A stretch of 64,000 nucleotides of DNA from Bradyrhizobium sp. AZCC 1610. GTDB taxonomy: Bacteria; Pseudomonadota; Alphaproteobacteria; Rhizobiales; Xanthobacteraceae. The stretch is taken from positions 3,195,001-3,259,000 of the forward strand of contig NZ_JAZHRR010000001.1 in NCBI RefSeq assembly GCF_036924515.1. Reading direction: 5' to 3'. Of the stretch, positions 17,078-25,483 are shown piece by piece. The position numbers and the translations under genes were made by a program. Each line of letters starts with the position of its first letter. The stretch's first letter is position 1. The notes beneath the pieces were generated by a model, which was not told the DNA's origin, did no database searches, and saw only the letters and a list, made by a program, of their open reading frames with translations.

Positions 17078-18667
17078 ATGTCGACGCTCACCCCGCATGG
17101 CGCGTGCTTGATGTGGAAGCCGGAATTGATCTGGCTGAATGCGGTTTCCGACGCCATGCTCGCCGGCGCGTTCTTTGCTGCCGCGTTCGTCGTCGGGCTG
17201 TTCGTGTGGATGCGCCGCGATATCATGTACCGCGGCGTGTTCGGGATATTCGCCATCTTCGCCGCGGTCTGCGGGATCGCCCGCCTGCTGTCGATCCTTA
17301 CCTTGTGGGTGCCGGCCTATGACATCGAGGGTCTCACCAAAGGCTTGCTGGCGCTGATATCAGCCGGAATTACGGCCGCGCTGCTGCTGTCGCTGCCGCG
17401 GATCCTGGTGCAGCCGTCACGCACGCAACTTGCGCAAGCCAATGCGGCGCTTGAGGAGGAAATCCGGCACCGGCGCAAGGCCGAGGCCATGGTTAAACGT
17501 TTTCAGGAGATCGAGGCCAACGAGGCCCAGGTCCGGCAAGCGCAGAAGATGGAAGCCGTCGGCCAACTCACCGGTGGTGTTGCGCACGACTTCAACAACA
17601 TTCTGACTGTCATCACCGGGACCATCGAAATCCTCGGCGAGGCGGTCAAGGATCGTCCGCAGCTCGTCCAGATCACCGATATGATCAGCGCCGCCGCGGC
17701 GAGGGGGGCCGACCTGACGCGGCATCTGCTGGCCTTCGCCCGTCGGCAGCCGCTGCAGCCGCGCAACACCGACGTCAATGCCCTGGTCATCGATGCCGCG
17801 CGGTTGCTGCGACCGACGCTCGGCGAACAGATCGAAATCGAATCGATGCTGGCGCATGATTCCGCGCCGGCCCTGATCGATCCCAGTCAGCTCTCGACGG
17901 CGATCCTCAACCTCGCACTGAATGCGCGTGACGCGATGCCTGATGGCGGCAAGCTCACGCTTGAAACCCGGAACGTCGTGCTCGACGAGACCTACCCCGG
18001 CATGACCAGCGAGATCAGGCCGGGCAACTACGTCATGATCGCGGTGAGCGACACCGGGGAGGGAATCCCCGGCAGCCTGCTCGACAAGGTGTTCGAACCG
18101 TTCTTCACCACCAAGGAGGTCGGAAAGGGATCGGGGCTGGGTCTCAGCATGGTCTACGGCTTCGTCAAACAGTCGAACGGACACATCAAGATCTACAGCG
18201 AAGAGAGCCACGGCACCACCGTGAAGCTTTATTTGCCGGCGGCGGCGGGTGTGCCGGACGCGCTGGCCGCCGATGCTGGCACCTCGGGGAGCGAGTACGG
18301 CGACGAATCCATCCTGATTGTCGAGGACGACGCGCTGGTCCGCGAATACGTCGTGACGCAGATCAGCCGTTTCGGGTACCGGACGAAAGCCGCCGGCAAC
18401 GCCGCCGAGGCGCTGGCCCTCATCGATGGTCCCGAACGCTTCGATCTGCTGTTCACTGACGTGATCATGCCCGGCGGACTAAACGGCCGTCAGCTCGCGA
18501 CCGAGGCACTGAAGCGGCGCCCGGAGCTCAAGGTGCTCTATACGTCCGGCTATACCGAGAACGCCATCGTCCATCACGGCCGCCTCGACGCCGGCGTGCT
18601 GCTCCTGCCGAAGCCTTACCTCAGCTCAGATCTCGCGCGGATGATCCGGATCGCACTGGCATCGTGA
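17078..18667 (+). CDS. Hybrid sensor histidine kinase with ethylene-receptor-like membrane domain
   Basis: A 529-residue protein. Three membrane helices (about residues 18-45, 52-77 and 86-108) have the ETR1-like pattern: NAVSDAMLAG with Asp25, FAAVCGIARLL with Cys65, and a third helix ending SLPRIL. A coiled coil (115-155) leads to the HisKA H-box VGQLTGGVAHDFNN (His170). The HATPase part has LNLALNARDAMPDGG, DTGEGIP and GKGSGLGLSMVYG. The C-terminal receiver begins ILIVEDDALVREY with phosphoacceptor TDVIMPGG. In ETR1 the copper for ethylene is held by Cys65 and His69; here position 69 is Arg. Ligand and output are therefore unknown. No cognate regulator is adjacent. Confidence 0.88.
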   Translation: MSTLTPHGACLMWKPELIWLNAVSDAMLAGAFFAAAFVVGLFVWMRRDIMYRGVFGIFAIFAAVCGIARLLSILTLWVPAYDIEGLTKGLLALISAGITAALLLSLPRILVQPSRTQLAQANAALEEEIRHRRKAEAMVKRFQEIEANEAQVRQAQKMEAVGQLTGGVAHDFNNILTVITGTIEILGEAVKDRPQLVQITDMISAAAARGADLTRHLLAFARRQPLQPRNTDVNALVIDAARLLRPTLGEQIEIESMLAHDSAPALIDPSQLSTAILNLALNARDAMPDGGKLTLETRNVVLDETYPGMTSEIRPGNYVMIAVSDTGEGIPGSLLDKVFEPFFTTKEVGKGSGLGLSMVYGFVKQSNGHIKIYSEESHGTTVKLYLPAAAGVPDALAADAGTSGSEYGDESILIVEDDALVREYVVTQISRFGYRTKAAGNAAEALALIDGPERFDLLFTDVIMPGGLNGRQLATEALKRRPELKVLYTSGYTENAIVHHGRLDAGVLLLPKPYLSSDLARMIRIALAS

Positions 18668-18710
18668 ATTCTTCAGGACGGGAAGGCGCTCCTGCGACCC
18701 TCGGCTGACC

Positions 18711-21077
18711 TCAGACGAACAGAAAATCGCCAGCGTGGAGCTGGCTCAATGTCATGTTCCGAATCTCGATCGTATTGTTGGCGTCGACCGTAATCGCGAC
18801 GCTCGTGCCAACCTCGGCCATATGCGATTGAAGGGCGCTGAAGTCGGCAAACACCGTCTTGTCGAACTGAATGATGTCCTGCACACCATCGGTGTTCTGG
18901 AAGTCGGCAACCGTGTCCTTGCCGAAGCCGGCAGCGAAAACGAATGTATCATTGCCGGCCCCGCCGGCCAGATAATCACTTCCGGCGCCGCCAGTCAGCC
19001 GGTCGTTGCCGCTGCCGCCATACAGGAACTCGCTGCCGGTGCCGCCCTGCAGGCTGTCGTTGCCATCGTCTCCGAACATCTGGGTTGCCGCGGGGCCGCC
19101 TTTCAGTTGGTCATCACCGGCATTGCCATGCATGACGTCCAGCCCGCCGCCGCCGGAAAGATAGTCATTGCCGTCGCCGCCGTTCATGACATTCGCTACC
19201 CACGAGCCATAAAGCTGATCCTTGCCGGCGCCGCCGTCGAGCAGGGCGCCGGTATCGCCGGTGGTGGCCTTGATGATGTCGTTGCCGTCATCGCCATAGA
19301 GTTGATCCGTCGCCGTGGTGATGCCGGCGCCGCTGTTGATTGTATCGTCGTCCGCCCCGCCGTGGATCACATCCGCGCCGGGGCCGCCATTGATGGCGTC
19401 GTTGCCTGGGCCACCCCCGATCATGTCCGTCCCAGCGCCGCCGTTGATCACATCTTTGCCTGCACCTCCGTCAAGGCTGTCATTATCGGTCGCCGAGCCG
19501 AAGAACAGGTCCTGGCGAGTAGTCATGTCATAATGGATGGACTTGTTCTGATAGAGGTTCCAGGTTCCCGGCGAACTCGGATTGACTGCGTCGGAGACGG
19601 CAAGATGCTCACCGTTGACTGTGATGTCCTTGATGTAGAGGTTGCGGTCGCCATTGGCGTTGGCAACATCGTTGATGAAGGCGAGATCGAGACTGGACAC
19701 TGTCGCCGGGTTGGCGAATGTGAATGTGAAAGTCTGGAAACCCGATGGATCGGTCGCGCCGTGGAATTCGACCGTGCTGCCGATCTGCTGCCCGTTGATC
19801 AGGAGCTGCATTTTGGCGCCGACGCCGTCGACGACGGAGCTGTAGCCCGTCACCGTGACTGACGTCTCCGTGAGTTTCGGAATGGTATCCGGGCCGCCGG
19901 TAATGGTGTCGTCGCCCCCGTCTGACTTGATCGTGTCGTTGCCGACCCCGCCTGACAGAATATCATTGCCGCCGCCGACATCCACCAAATCGGCAGACGG
20001 AGAACCCGTCAGTGTTTGGCCGGGCGTTTGGTGCTGACCGCCGTACCATTCAGTGATCAACTCCTGCGCAGGCTTGCCTTGAGGGGAATAGCCGATCGGC
20101 GAGTATTTGTTGTTCGTATCCCAATTCCAGATCGACGCGCCCCTGAACCAGCTTCCGCCTTCCGATCCCCACACCTGAAAGAAGGCGTTGAAGGCATCAT
20201 ATTGCTCCTGGACGTCCTGCGTCGTGCCTTCGGCCCAGCCGCCCGGTCTGATATTGGTGCCGTCGACGCTGCGATAGCCGGTTTCAGTGAAGAACACCTG
20301 CTTGTCGTACTGCACGGCAAGGGAATGGAAGAAATCAACCGGCGACATGTGATTCATCACCTTCGCCCAGTAGTCGTCGGTGGACATGCTGTTCCATGCA
20401 TTGACCATCTCCTCGACGGTCGGATCGGTTGTCGTCGTTAGCGGCGGATAGGCGTTGATTCCGATGACATCAACCTTGTCCCAAAAGCTGACATTGATGG
20501 CTTCGTCGGTTGCGGCTGCGTAGGTGATCTCGCCATGGAACACGGCGCGTATGGAATCGATGAGGTCGACCCAGTAGCTTCGATATTGCGGGCCGGAGAG
20601 CTTGCCGAGTTCATTGCCGATCGAGAGCATGGTGACGCCGGCTTGCTCGGCGATTTCAGCCATGTGGACCATTTCGCTCTTGTAGGAAGCAAAGAAGGCG
20701 GCGGGGTCGCTCGGAATGAGTGCGTATGCGAGCGTGCCATCGAGGGCTGAAACCATGGGCTTCAACGTAACCGAAAGGCCGAACGCCCCGGCATTTGCCG
20801 CAGCCTGAAGAATATTTGCATCGCTCTCGGTCTTGTTGGGATCGGCGAAGACATCATTCGACGTCCTGGTTTGCATAAACAGCCGCGGAGCGAGCTCGAT
20901 CGAGTTTGCATTGATGCCCGCAATCGCCTGCATGGCGGCGAGCGCGGAACCGGCGACGAATGCACCATTGTAGTTGGAGAGGAACCCAAATCCTTGAACA
21001 GGAAACACGCCCGCCATCGTGCAGCTTGCAGTTTTTGTTGCTGTTTGATGGCTACGTGGTTTGCGCAAGCTCATCAC
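18711..21077 (-). CDS. Secreted glycoside hydrolase (clan GH-A, GH113-like) with carbohydrate-binding-like module and RTX repeats
   Basis: A 788-residue protein. Residues 20-345 form a TIM-barrel glycosidase: TMLSIGNELGKL supplies the likely acid/base Glu156 and VFFTETGYRS the nucleophile Glu265, as in GH113/GH-A enzymes. A beta-sandwich (about 400-530) contains KMQLLINGQQIGSTVEFHG, like Ca-dependent carbohydrate-binding modules. RTX nonapeptides of GGxGxDxx type flank it (355-395) and fill 535-735, e.g. DSLDGGAGKDVINGGAGTD. The end (NNTIEIRNMTLSQLHAGDFL) resembles type I secretion tails. No signal peptide is present, which fits one-step export through an ABC/MFP/TolC system. The substrate is unknown, possibly a mannan or exopolysaccharide. 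Confidence 0.8.
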   Translation of the reverse strand: MMSLRKPRSHQTATKTASCTMAGVFPVQGFGFLSNYNGAFVAGSALAAMQAIAGINANSIELAPRLFMQTRTSNDVFADPNKTESDANILQAAANAGAFGLSVTLKPMVSALDGTLAYALIPSDPAAFFASYKSEMVHMAEIAEQAGVTMLSIGNELGKLSGPQYRSYWVDLIDSIRAVFHGEITYAAATDEAINVSFWDKVDVIGINAYPPLTTTTDPTVEEMVNAWNSMSTDDYWAKVMNHMSPVDFFHSLAVQYDKQVFFTETGYRSVDGTNIRPGGWAEGTTQDVQEQYDAFNAFFQVWGSEGGSWFRGASIWNWDTNNKYSPIGYSPQGKPAQELITEWYGGQHQTPGQTLTGSPSADLVDVGGGNDILSGGVGNDTIKSDGGDDTITGGPDTIPKLTETSVTVTGYSSVVDGVGAKMQLLINGQQIGSTVEFHGATDPSGFQTFTFTFANPATVSSLDLAFINDVANANGDRNLYIKDITVNGEHLAVSDAVNPSSPGTWNLYQNKSIHYDMTTRQDLFFGSATDNDSLDGGAGKDVINGGAGTDMIGGGPGNDAINGGPGADVIHGGADDDTINSGAGITTATDQLYGDDGNDIIKATTGDTGALLDGGAGKDQLYGSWVANVMNGGDGNDYLSGGGGLDVMHGNAGDDQLKGGPAATQMFGDDGNDSLQGGTGSEFLYGGSGNDRLTGGAGSDYLAGGAGNDTFVFAAGFGKDTVADFQNTDGVQDIIQFDKTVFADFSALQSHMAEVGTSVAITVDANNTIEIRNMTLSQLHAGDFLFV

Positions 21078-21239
21078 GCTGCGTGTTCCACGTGTTCGAC
21101 GCAGTACAATTCATGAGCACTTCACTTTTCGCAAAGCAAAACAGCAGACCGCACTTACGTGTTCAACGTGGGCGTGTCGTGACGGGATTGAGTCGATGTT
21201 GCGACTGTTGAAAAAGCGATGCTCGTTGTTAGCGCATCA

Positions 21240-21362
21240 TAGTCCTGCGGGTGCCGACCGCTTTGGTGATTCCAACTCGAACGCCCGCGACGATGTTGGG
21301 TTTAGTGGGCCGCACATGCAACGCAAAAGGCGGCTGATCGAGCGCGGCGAGCGGATAGCGCC
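21240..21362 (-). pseudogene. Fragment of a 3-methyladenine DNA glycosylase gene (mpg remnant)
   Basis: On the minus strand an unowned frame reads RYPLAALDQPPFALHVRPTK then PNIVAGVRVGITKAVGTRRT and stops. This matches the C-terminal part of the intact Mpg encoded at 25484-26086 ([20 protein letters not shown], then [16 protein letters not shown]) at most positions, but the DNA differs considerably. The final [10 protein letters not shown] region is missing, as is everything upstream. It is therefore a diverged remnant of a second mpg-type gene rather than a recent copy of the neighbour. Confidence 0.7.
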
Positions 21363-21980
21363 TTACGCGCCAACGGTCCCTATCGAATTGCGAATGAATA
21401 AGATAACTATCTTGACTACAGTCATCAATGACGGAATGGCAAGAAGTGCGAGGCCACTCACAAAGAAGTAGGTGACCGCGAGACGACCGTATTTATCCTC
21501 TGCAGACAACAACGCATAGTGTTTACGAAGATATTGCACCCTGAGAGAAGCGGCTGTTTCACCTGATGAGATGTCGTCATTATAACTGGAACCGACGACG
21601 TGGCCTATTGCCCTGACGTAACCCTCAGTCATGACGTCACCGTCGATCCGCACGTAATCCTCCCAGTCACCATGTTTCTTTATCTGACGTGGGCAACGCC
21701 ATTGATATAGCGCCGATCCGATGCCGAGATTCAAAAGGCCAAAGTACACGTAATATAGCTTGCTGGCCCAAAGGCGACTCCACCAGCCGACTTCATGCAG
21801 GCCTTGACCAGCGAGGCCTCCGTCGAAGAAGGACGTGAATTGGGAGCTGAGAAGGATAAGGTAACCGACGACCGGGAAGATCGCGGAAGATTGCACCGCT
21901 CGCGAATTGCCGATGGATCGAAGGCTCGTCCAGGTGGGAATGAACTTTGTCCGCAGTCTGTCGAGTTCATCTTGCGTCAA
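21363..21980 (-). CDS. Hypothetical membrane protein of the accessory island
   Basis: A 205-residue product if started at the TTG at 21980, preceded by AGGGGGA at good spacing (MTQDELDRLRTKFIPTWTSL). The frame is open to 22301, but those residues are Arg-rich and look noncoding. Membrane segments lie at about residues 33-52, 70-95 and 170-200 (AVTYFFVSGLALLAIPSLMT). The centre is soluble: HGDWEDYVRIDGDVMTEGYV. No family was recognised. It is the last gene of a four-gene minus-strand group with lower GC than the flanking core genes. Confidence 0.6.
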   Translation of the reverse strand: MTQDELDRLRTKFIPTWTSLRSIGNSRAVQSSAIFPVVGYLILLSSQFTSFFDGGLAGQGLHEVGWWSRLWASKLYYVYFGLLNLGIGSALYQWRCPRQIKKHGDWEDYVRIDGDVMTEGYVRAIGHVVGSSYNDDISSGETAASLRVQYLRKHYALLSAEDKYGRLAVTYFFVSGLALLAIPSLMTVVKIVILFIRNSIGTVGA

Positions 21981-22155
21981 TTTCGCAGTCCCCCTCAGCG
22001 TCGAGGAGCGTAGCGGCAACCGATGGGCGAGTGCAAGCGGCAACCAAAAAGGCGGCCCGAAGACGGCGATTCTGCATATAGATCGGAGAAAGAGGAGACG
22101 GGCGAGGCGCTGACCTCGATTGCGACGAACACATGCCCGATCTCGGCGCGGAAAA

Positions 22156-22545
22156 TCAACTAATCTGCCCGAGGTGCCGCGTGATTTCTGCCTTCGCAAT
22201 GGACTTCGCAATATCCCAAGCAAATCGCAGCGTTTCCGCTCCGCTGCTCTTCGCGATCGATTTGGCTTTCGCCCAGATATCGGGTTGGCGAGTCGAATCA
22301 AGAAAATCGTGACCGTCAGCGGTTATTCGGGTGAGCACGAATTGACCTGAAGTTCTTCGATATTCGCCGTCGATCCATCCCTCGTCAATGATCAGCATCA
22401 TATGATAGGCGAGTACATCGTCATTGTGGCCTTCCAGCTTCGCGAATTCACTCGCATAGCCCTCCCGAAAAGCCCTACCATTCAGCTGTGGCGAATTCTC
22501 CAAAGCCAACATGATCTCTCTCACGAGATCGAGATCTCTCTTCAT
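22156..22545 (-). CDS. DUF2513 family protein
   Basis: The ATG at 22545, preceded by GGGAAAG, gives MKRDLDLVREIMLALENSPQ, the standard DUF2513 N-terminus. It continues with DDVLAYHMMLIIDEGWIDGE and LTRITADGHDFLDSTRQPDI, the winged-helix-like core, and a C-terminal helix (ETLRFAWDIAKSIAKAEITR). The total is 129 residues. DUF2513 proteins are small cytosolic proteins often found on mobile elements; the function is unknown. This is the best-recognised gene of the island and supports its accessory nature. Confidence 0.8.
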   Translation of the reverse strand: MKRDLDLVREIMLALENSPQLNGRAFREGYASEFAKLEGHNDDVLAYHMMLIIDEGWIDGEYRRTSGQFVLTRITADGHDFLDSTRQPDIWAKAKSIAKSSGAETLRFAWDIAKSIAKAEITRHLGQIS

Positions 22546-22638
22546 GCCGATCTTTCCCAGCCGTTCAGTCGTTTCTCCCCTAAAGCCGCAACTCTGTCGA
22601 ACTCGCCTTGCCGGGCGCCTCGGCGGTAGCCGCATCTT

Positions 22639-23103
22639 TTATTTCCATGCGAGAAGGACATGTATCGAGCCGATCACGAGAACTAATACCGACCCGACGC
22701 CAAAAGTGATCGCCAGCCGTTTGGTGAATGTGATGGCGCCAGCATGCCTCGCAGTGCTTGGCCATGCTGCCCGATCGAATAGCATTAATGGTCTCGCCCA
22801 CATGTCATACTGCGCAGCACCTAAGCTGAAATTCCACCATGCCGAGAAGCCAGACGCGAGTGCGAGAACGAGTCCGACCACAAACCACAACATGGCCGCA
22901 AGGTAGGGTGGTGCACCGGTTGCCGCAGCTTTGAAAGCTAGTCCACCAATGGCCGAACCGTGCATTAGAAAGATCGACGAAATCAGCCACTTGCCGTAAT
23001 CGGCTTGCGCTCCGAACGATAGCCTCCGCATCTCTAGGAGGGCATCGTATGTGAGCTTGGCCACCTCCTTGTAATTGTCGTCACGCGCTGGTTCTTCGCT
23101 CAC
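22639..23103 (-). CDS. Hypothetical membrane protein of the accessory island
   Basis: The frame is open to 23232; a GTG at 23103 (MSEEPARDDNYKEVAKLTYD) is the most natural start. The 154-residue protein has four hydrophobic segments: WLISSIFLMHGSAIGGLAF, AAMLWFVVGLVLALASGFSA, a weaker one near FSLGAAQYDM, and ITFGVGSVLVLVIGSIHVLL at the end. The N-terminus (EVAKLTYDALLEMRRLSFGA) is a cytosolic helix. It resembles small membrane proteins of unknown role seen on mobile islands. It lies between DUF2513 and another membrane protein on the same strand. Confidence 0.6.
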   Translation of the reverse strand: MSEEPARDDNYKEVAKLTYDALLEMRRLSFGAQADYGKWLISSIFLMHGSAIGGLAFKAAATGAPPYLAAMLWFVVGLVLALASGFSAWWNFSLGAAQYDMWARPLMLFDRAAWPSTARHAGAITFTKRLAITFGVGSVLVLVIGSIHVLLAWK

Positions 23104-23186
23104 ATTTGTTTTCCGTCGGGGGAGCTTGAGGCATCCAATCGCAACCAAAGGGCGAGCGCAAGTGTCGAAACCAACGTCCACAAAAA

Positions 23187-23894
23187 TTAGGGACGGGTAG
23201 TTCTGTTTTGGCCGCGTGAACAGTTCGACCAAATATTCAAACTTGGTTCCGGCCGCACGCAGATACGCATGATGACGTCGTCCCGCCCTTCAGAAAGTTC
23301 ATCGGAATACCTCAATTCGGCGAAGACGTAGAGCAATTGCTTCTTGCTGAGGAATTCAGACCAGCTCTCCTCAGGATATCCGACCGGAAAGGACAGGTAA
23401 GCCTTTTGGCCTGGCGCTATCTCGATTGTGGTAGGCGGAGCAGCCCAGTTCATCTGTGCAGTTTCCGAAATGCGCTTATCTTCTTCTTCGATGGTGAGCG
23501 CAGGTGTTACCTGTCCGTTGATGATCGCTCTTCGTATTTGCGCGGGTGATTGCCCGGTGTTCGAAAGCCAGATCCGCAACTGATGAAATCGTTTTTCAGC
23601 GCCCGCAATGTTCGCTTGGATCACGTTATCGTCAAAGCGATCAATGACAAGGCTGGCCCGCGCCCTCGGTACCTTGAAATAGTTTAGACCGGCGAACATT
23701 GCGCTCGTAGTCCCCGCAAGAAAGGACAGCGCGCTAATCCCGATTGCTATATGAGGCAAGGGGGATTCATGAAAGCTGCTCCAAATACGCGATAGCCAAC
23801 GGTTCTCGTGACGAGATTTTCCTGCAAATAAGAGGACGAATGTCACGGAAAGTATCGTGCCAACGACCCAAAGAAGACCCGCCCAGAATGACAT
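23187..23894 (-). CDS. Hypothetical membrane-anchored protein of the accessory island
   Basis: A 235-residue protein with two N-terminal membrane segments, MSFWAGLLWVVGTILSVTFV and PHIAIGISALSFLAGTTSAM. A beta-rich soluble domain follows, e.g. KRFHQLRIWLSNTGQSPAQI and TTIEIAPGQKAYLSFPVGYP, which could be an immunoglobulin-like fold. No catalytic motif is visible. It is the first gene of the minus-strand group and is divergent from the 148-residue gene at 24111. Confidence 0.65.
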   Translation of the reverse strand: MSFWAGLLWVVGTILSVTFVLLFAGKSRHENRWLSRIWSSFHESPLPHIAIGISALSFLAGTTSAMFAGLNYFKVPRARASLVIDRFDDNVIQANIAGAEKRFHQLRIWLSNTGQSPAQIRRAIINGQVTPALTIEEEDKRISETAQMNWAAPPTTIEIAPGQKAYLSFPVGYPEESWSEFLSKKQLLYVFAELRYSDELSEGRDDVIMRICVRPEPSLNIWSNCSRGQNRTTRP

Positions 23895-24110
23895 GCGTCC
23901 TCAGCCCGAGACGACTCGAATCAGCCCATGCTGATGGGTCTTGATCTATACCCGCAATCCTTTTCGTTCGTTACCGACAGTTTTTTTCATTGCTTTGACA
24001 TTGGAATTTCTGGTGTTTCGGCCGGAGCGATTCATAGTCATCAACTGCGAATCGGTCAGTTGTACACAGGTGCAGTCGAGTTTTTGCGTTCCATTTTTTG
24101 GAGCTGCTCG

Positions 24111-24557
24111 ATGCCAGTCTATGTCGACGTTTTCAAGCGCGGCCAGGACCCCGTCGTTTTTCGGGCCATTGCTCGCGAGTTGTATGACCTTCCACACGGC
24201 GCCTGGCGGGCGTGGGAAGAGGACAAGTTCCTTCCGGCGATGCTTCGATATTCGCAGGGCTACGTCTATTCGGAAAAGGAGCGCAGAAAGCTTTCCGAAT
24301 TGTGTTGGTTTTCCGAGGAGGTGTACGGCCACGACGGTGTAACCGTCGTTGACATGATAGCCAGATGTCAGTTCTGCTGCGCCGATCTGGGGGACAGCCA
24401 GGATTGGATCGTCGAACTCGCGGACCGCAGGGTTGACTTTGTGCGCAGGCGGCAACTGCGCCCGCTCGTTAGTCTCTATCGATGTACCGGGATCCCGATC
24501 GCACACGTCGATCCCGAATACGATAGGTTGGAAGACTTCGAACTCTCCGCTGCGTGA
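24111..24557 (+). CDS. Hypothetical protein with Cys pair, accessory island
   Basis: The ATG at 24111 has GGAG seven bases upstream; the frame is open from 23928 but the earlier residues look noncoding. The 148-residue product starts MPVYVDVFKRGQDPVVFRAI and has the segments HGAWRAWEEDKFLPAMLRYS, ARCQFCCADLGDSQDWIVEL and CTGIPIAHVDPEYDRLEDFE. Cys-rich CQFCC suggests a metal or disulphide site. It is acidic, with no membrane segment. No family was recognised. Confidence 0.55.
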   Translation: MPVYVDVFKRGQDPVVFRAIARELYDLPHGAWRAWEEDKFLPAMLRYSQGYVYSEKERRKLSELCWFSEEVYGHDGVTVVDMIARCQFCCADLGDSQDWIVELADRRVDFVRRRQLRPLVSLYRCTGIPIAHVDPEYDRLEDFELSAA

Positions 24558-25147
24558 CCCGACAGTGCACTTAATTCTTTTGGCCCCATTCTGTCGGGCC
24601 GCGCTTGGCAGGCTTGAGAACGCGTTGCGTCTTGCGCTCGATGTCGCTGCTCGTGCGGCTGCTCACTTGCTACAGACAGTCGAAATCATAGGTCCCGCAC
24701 CGTTGCGCCAATGCGCGATTTTCTCCAGCAGTTTCAAGCTGATTTGCCCTGTCCAGCCTTGGTCCCAAAAATATTCCGCTTCGCGCCAGACCCAAATCAC
24801 CGGTAAAACCCCCGCCATCCCGTCCCGAAGAAGAGGGGCGTTGGCCATCGTCACGAACGTTGGGGCGGGTTGCGGTGGACGCGGCAGCGTCAGGCGCGAG
24901 AGGTGTTCGCAGGGCGGTTATCCGTGAGCGAACGCCGCGCGCAGACGAACGGCGCTTAAACGCTTTCGCCAGAAGTTTGGTCGGCGGCACTGGCTGGCTG
25001 AATGGTTTGGCGGAGGAAGCTGCGTACGGCAAAACCGTGTGGTCCTGGCGCCCGTTGCTGGCGTCAAGCTGGCGGAGGTTTGCAAACGCCCAACCGGGCA
25101 ATGCGAGCCGTCAATTCGTCGGCGACGGAGGCAAGAGGAATTCGTCT
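24558..25147. other. Repeat-derived intergenic region with two tiny coupled ORFs
   Basis: This stretch between the island and a dispersed repeat has no convincing full-size gene. On the minus strand a 63-codon frame (24663-24854) starts MTMANAPLLRDGMAGVLPVI and contains WDQGWTGQISLKLLEKIAHW. Its stop overlaps a GTG that opens a 31-codon frame ending AKRGPTEWGQKN. I have an impression of similar short sequences beside Bradyrhizobium repeats, so they may be remnants or real small genes. The rest is GC-rich sequence without recognisable features. Confidence 0.35.
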
Positions 25148-25370
25148 CCGGGGAGAGCTCGGCATAAGCCGTAAAACCATTGCGCAGGGAGTGCCGGGCT
25201 GCTCCGGCTGTACCTGTATGCTCGTGTGCGCATTCTTGAGTGCATCTTGCACACGAGACCGCGGGTGCTAGCCGGCACCCGGCATTCCCTGCGCCCTCTG
25301 ATTGGAGAGCGCAAACTTCAAGCAAGCCTCGGGTACATCGTGCCGCGAGATCGCGAAGGTGTATCTATCG
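25148..25370 (-). repeat. Dispersed repeat, family C copy 1
   Basis: On the minus strand this reads TCTCGCGGCACGATGTACCC, then GAGGCTTGCTTGAA, then CAGAGGGCGCAGGGAATGCC followed by GGGTGCCGGCTAGCACCC, itself a palindrome. The same blocks in the same order recur on the plus strand at about 44386-44460. It ends with pairs of inverted segments (GCCGGGCTGCTCCGGC). It contains no credible gene. Confidence 0.65.
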
Positions 25371-25449
25371 TAGGGGTGGAGCGAAGCGATACCCATCAAT
25401 GCCTGTGCGCAGGGCGATGGGTATCGCTTCGCTCCACCCATCCTACGGA
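25371..25449. repeat. Long palindromic repeat, family B
   Basis: GGTGGAGCGAAGCGATACCC plus ATC (25376-25398) and its exact reverse complement (25417-25441) enclose an 18-base loop, with GTAGG/CCTAC extending the arms. This is a further palindromic element type of bradyrhizobial intergenic regions. It lies just after the 3' end of mpg. Confidence 0.85.
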
Positions 25450-25483
25450 CTTCGCTCGCGATGACGGTCTCATGCTCCAATTG

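Noticed and set aside
18735..19862. 375-codon ORF antisense to the RTX region
   Set aside because: Its Ala/Val-repeating pattern is the complement of the GGxGxD repeats.
25148..25449. Possible CRISPR array because of repeated segments
   Set aside because: The repeats are single inverted pairs and dispersed elements, with no regular direct repeats and spacers and no cas genes.
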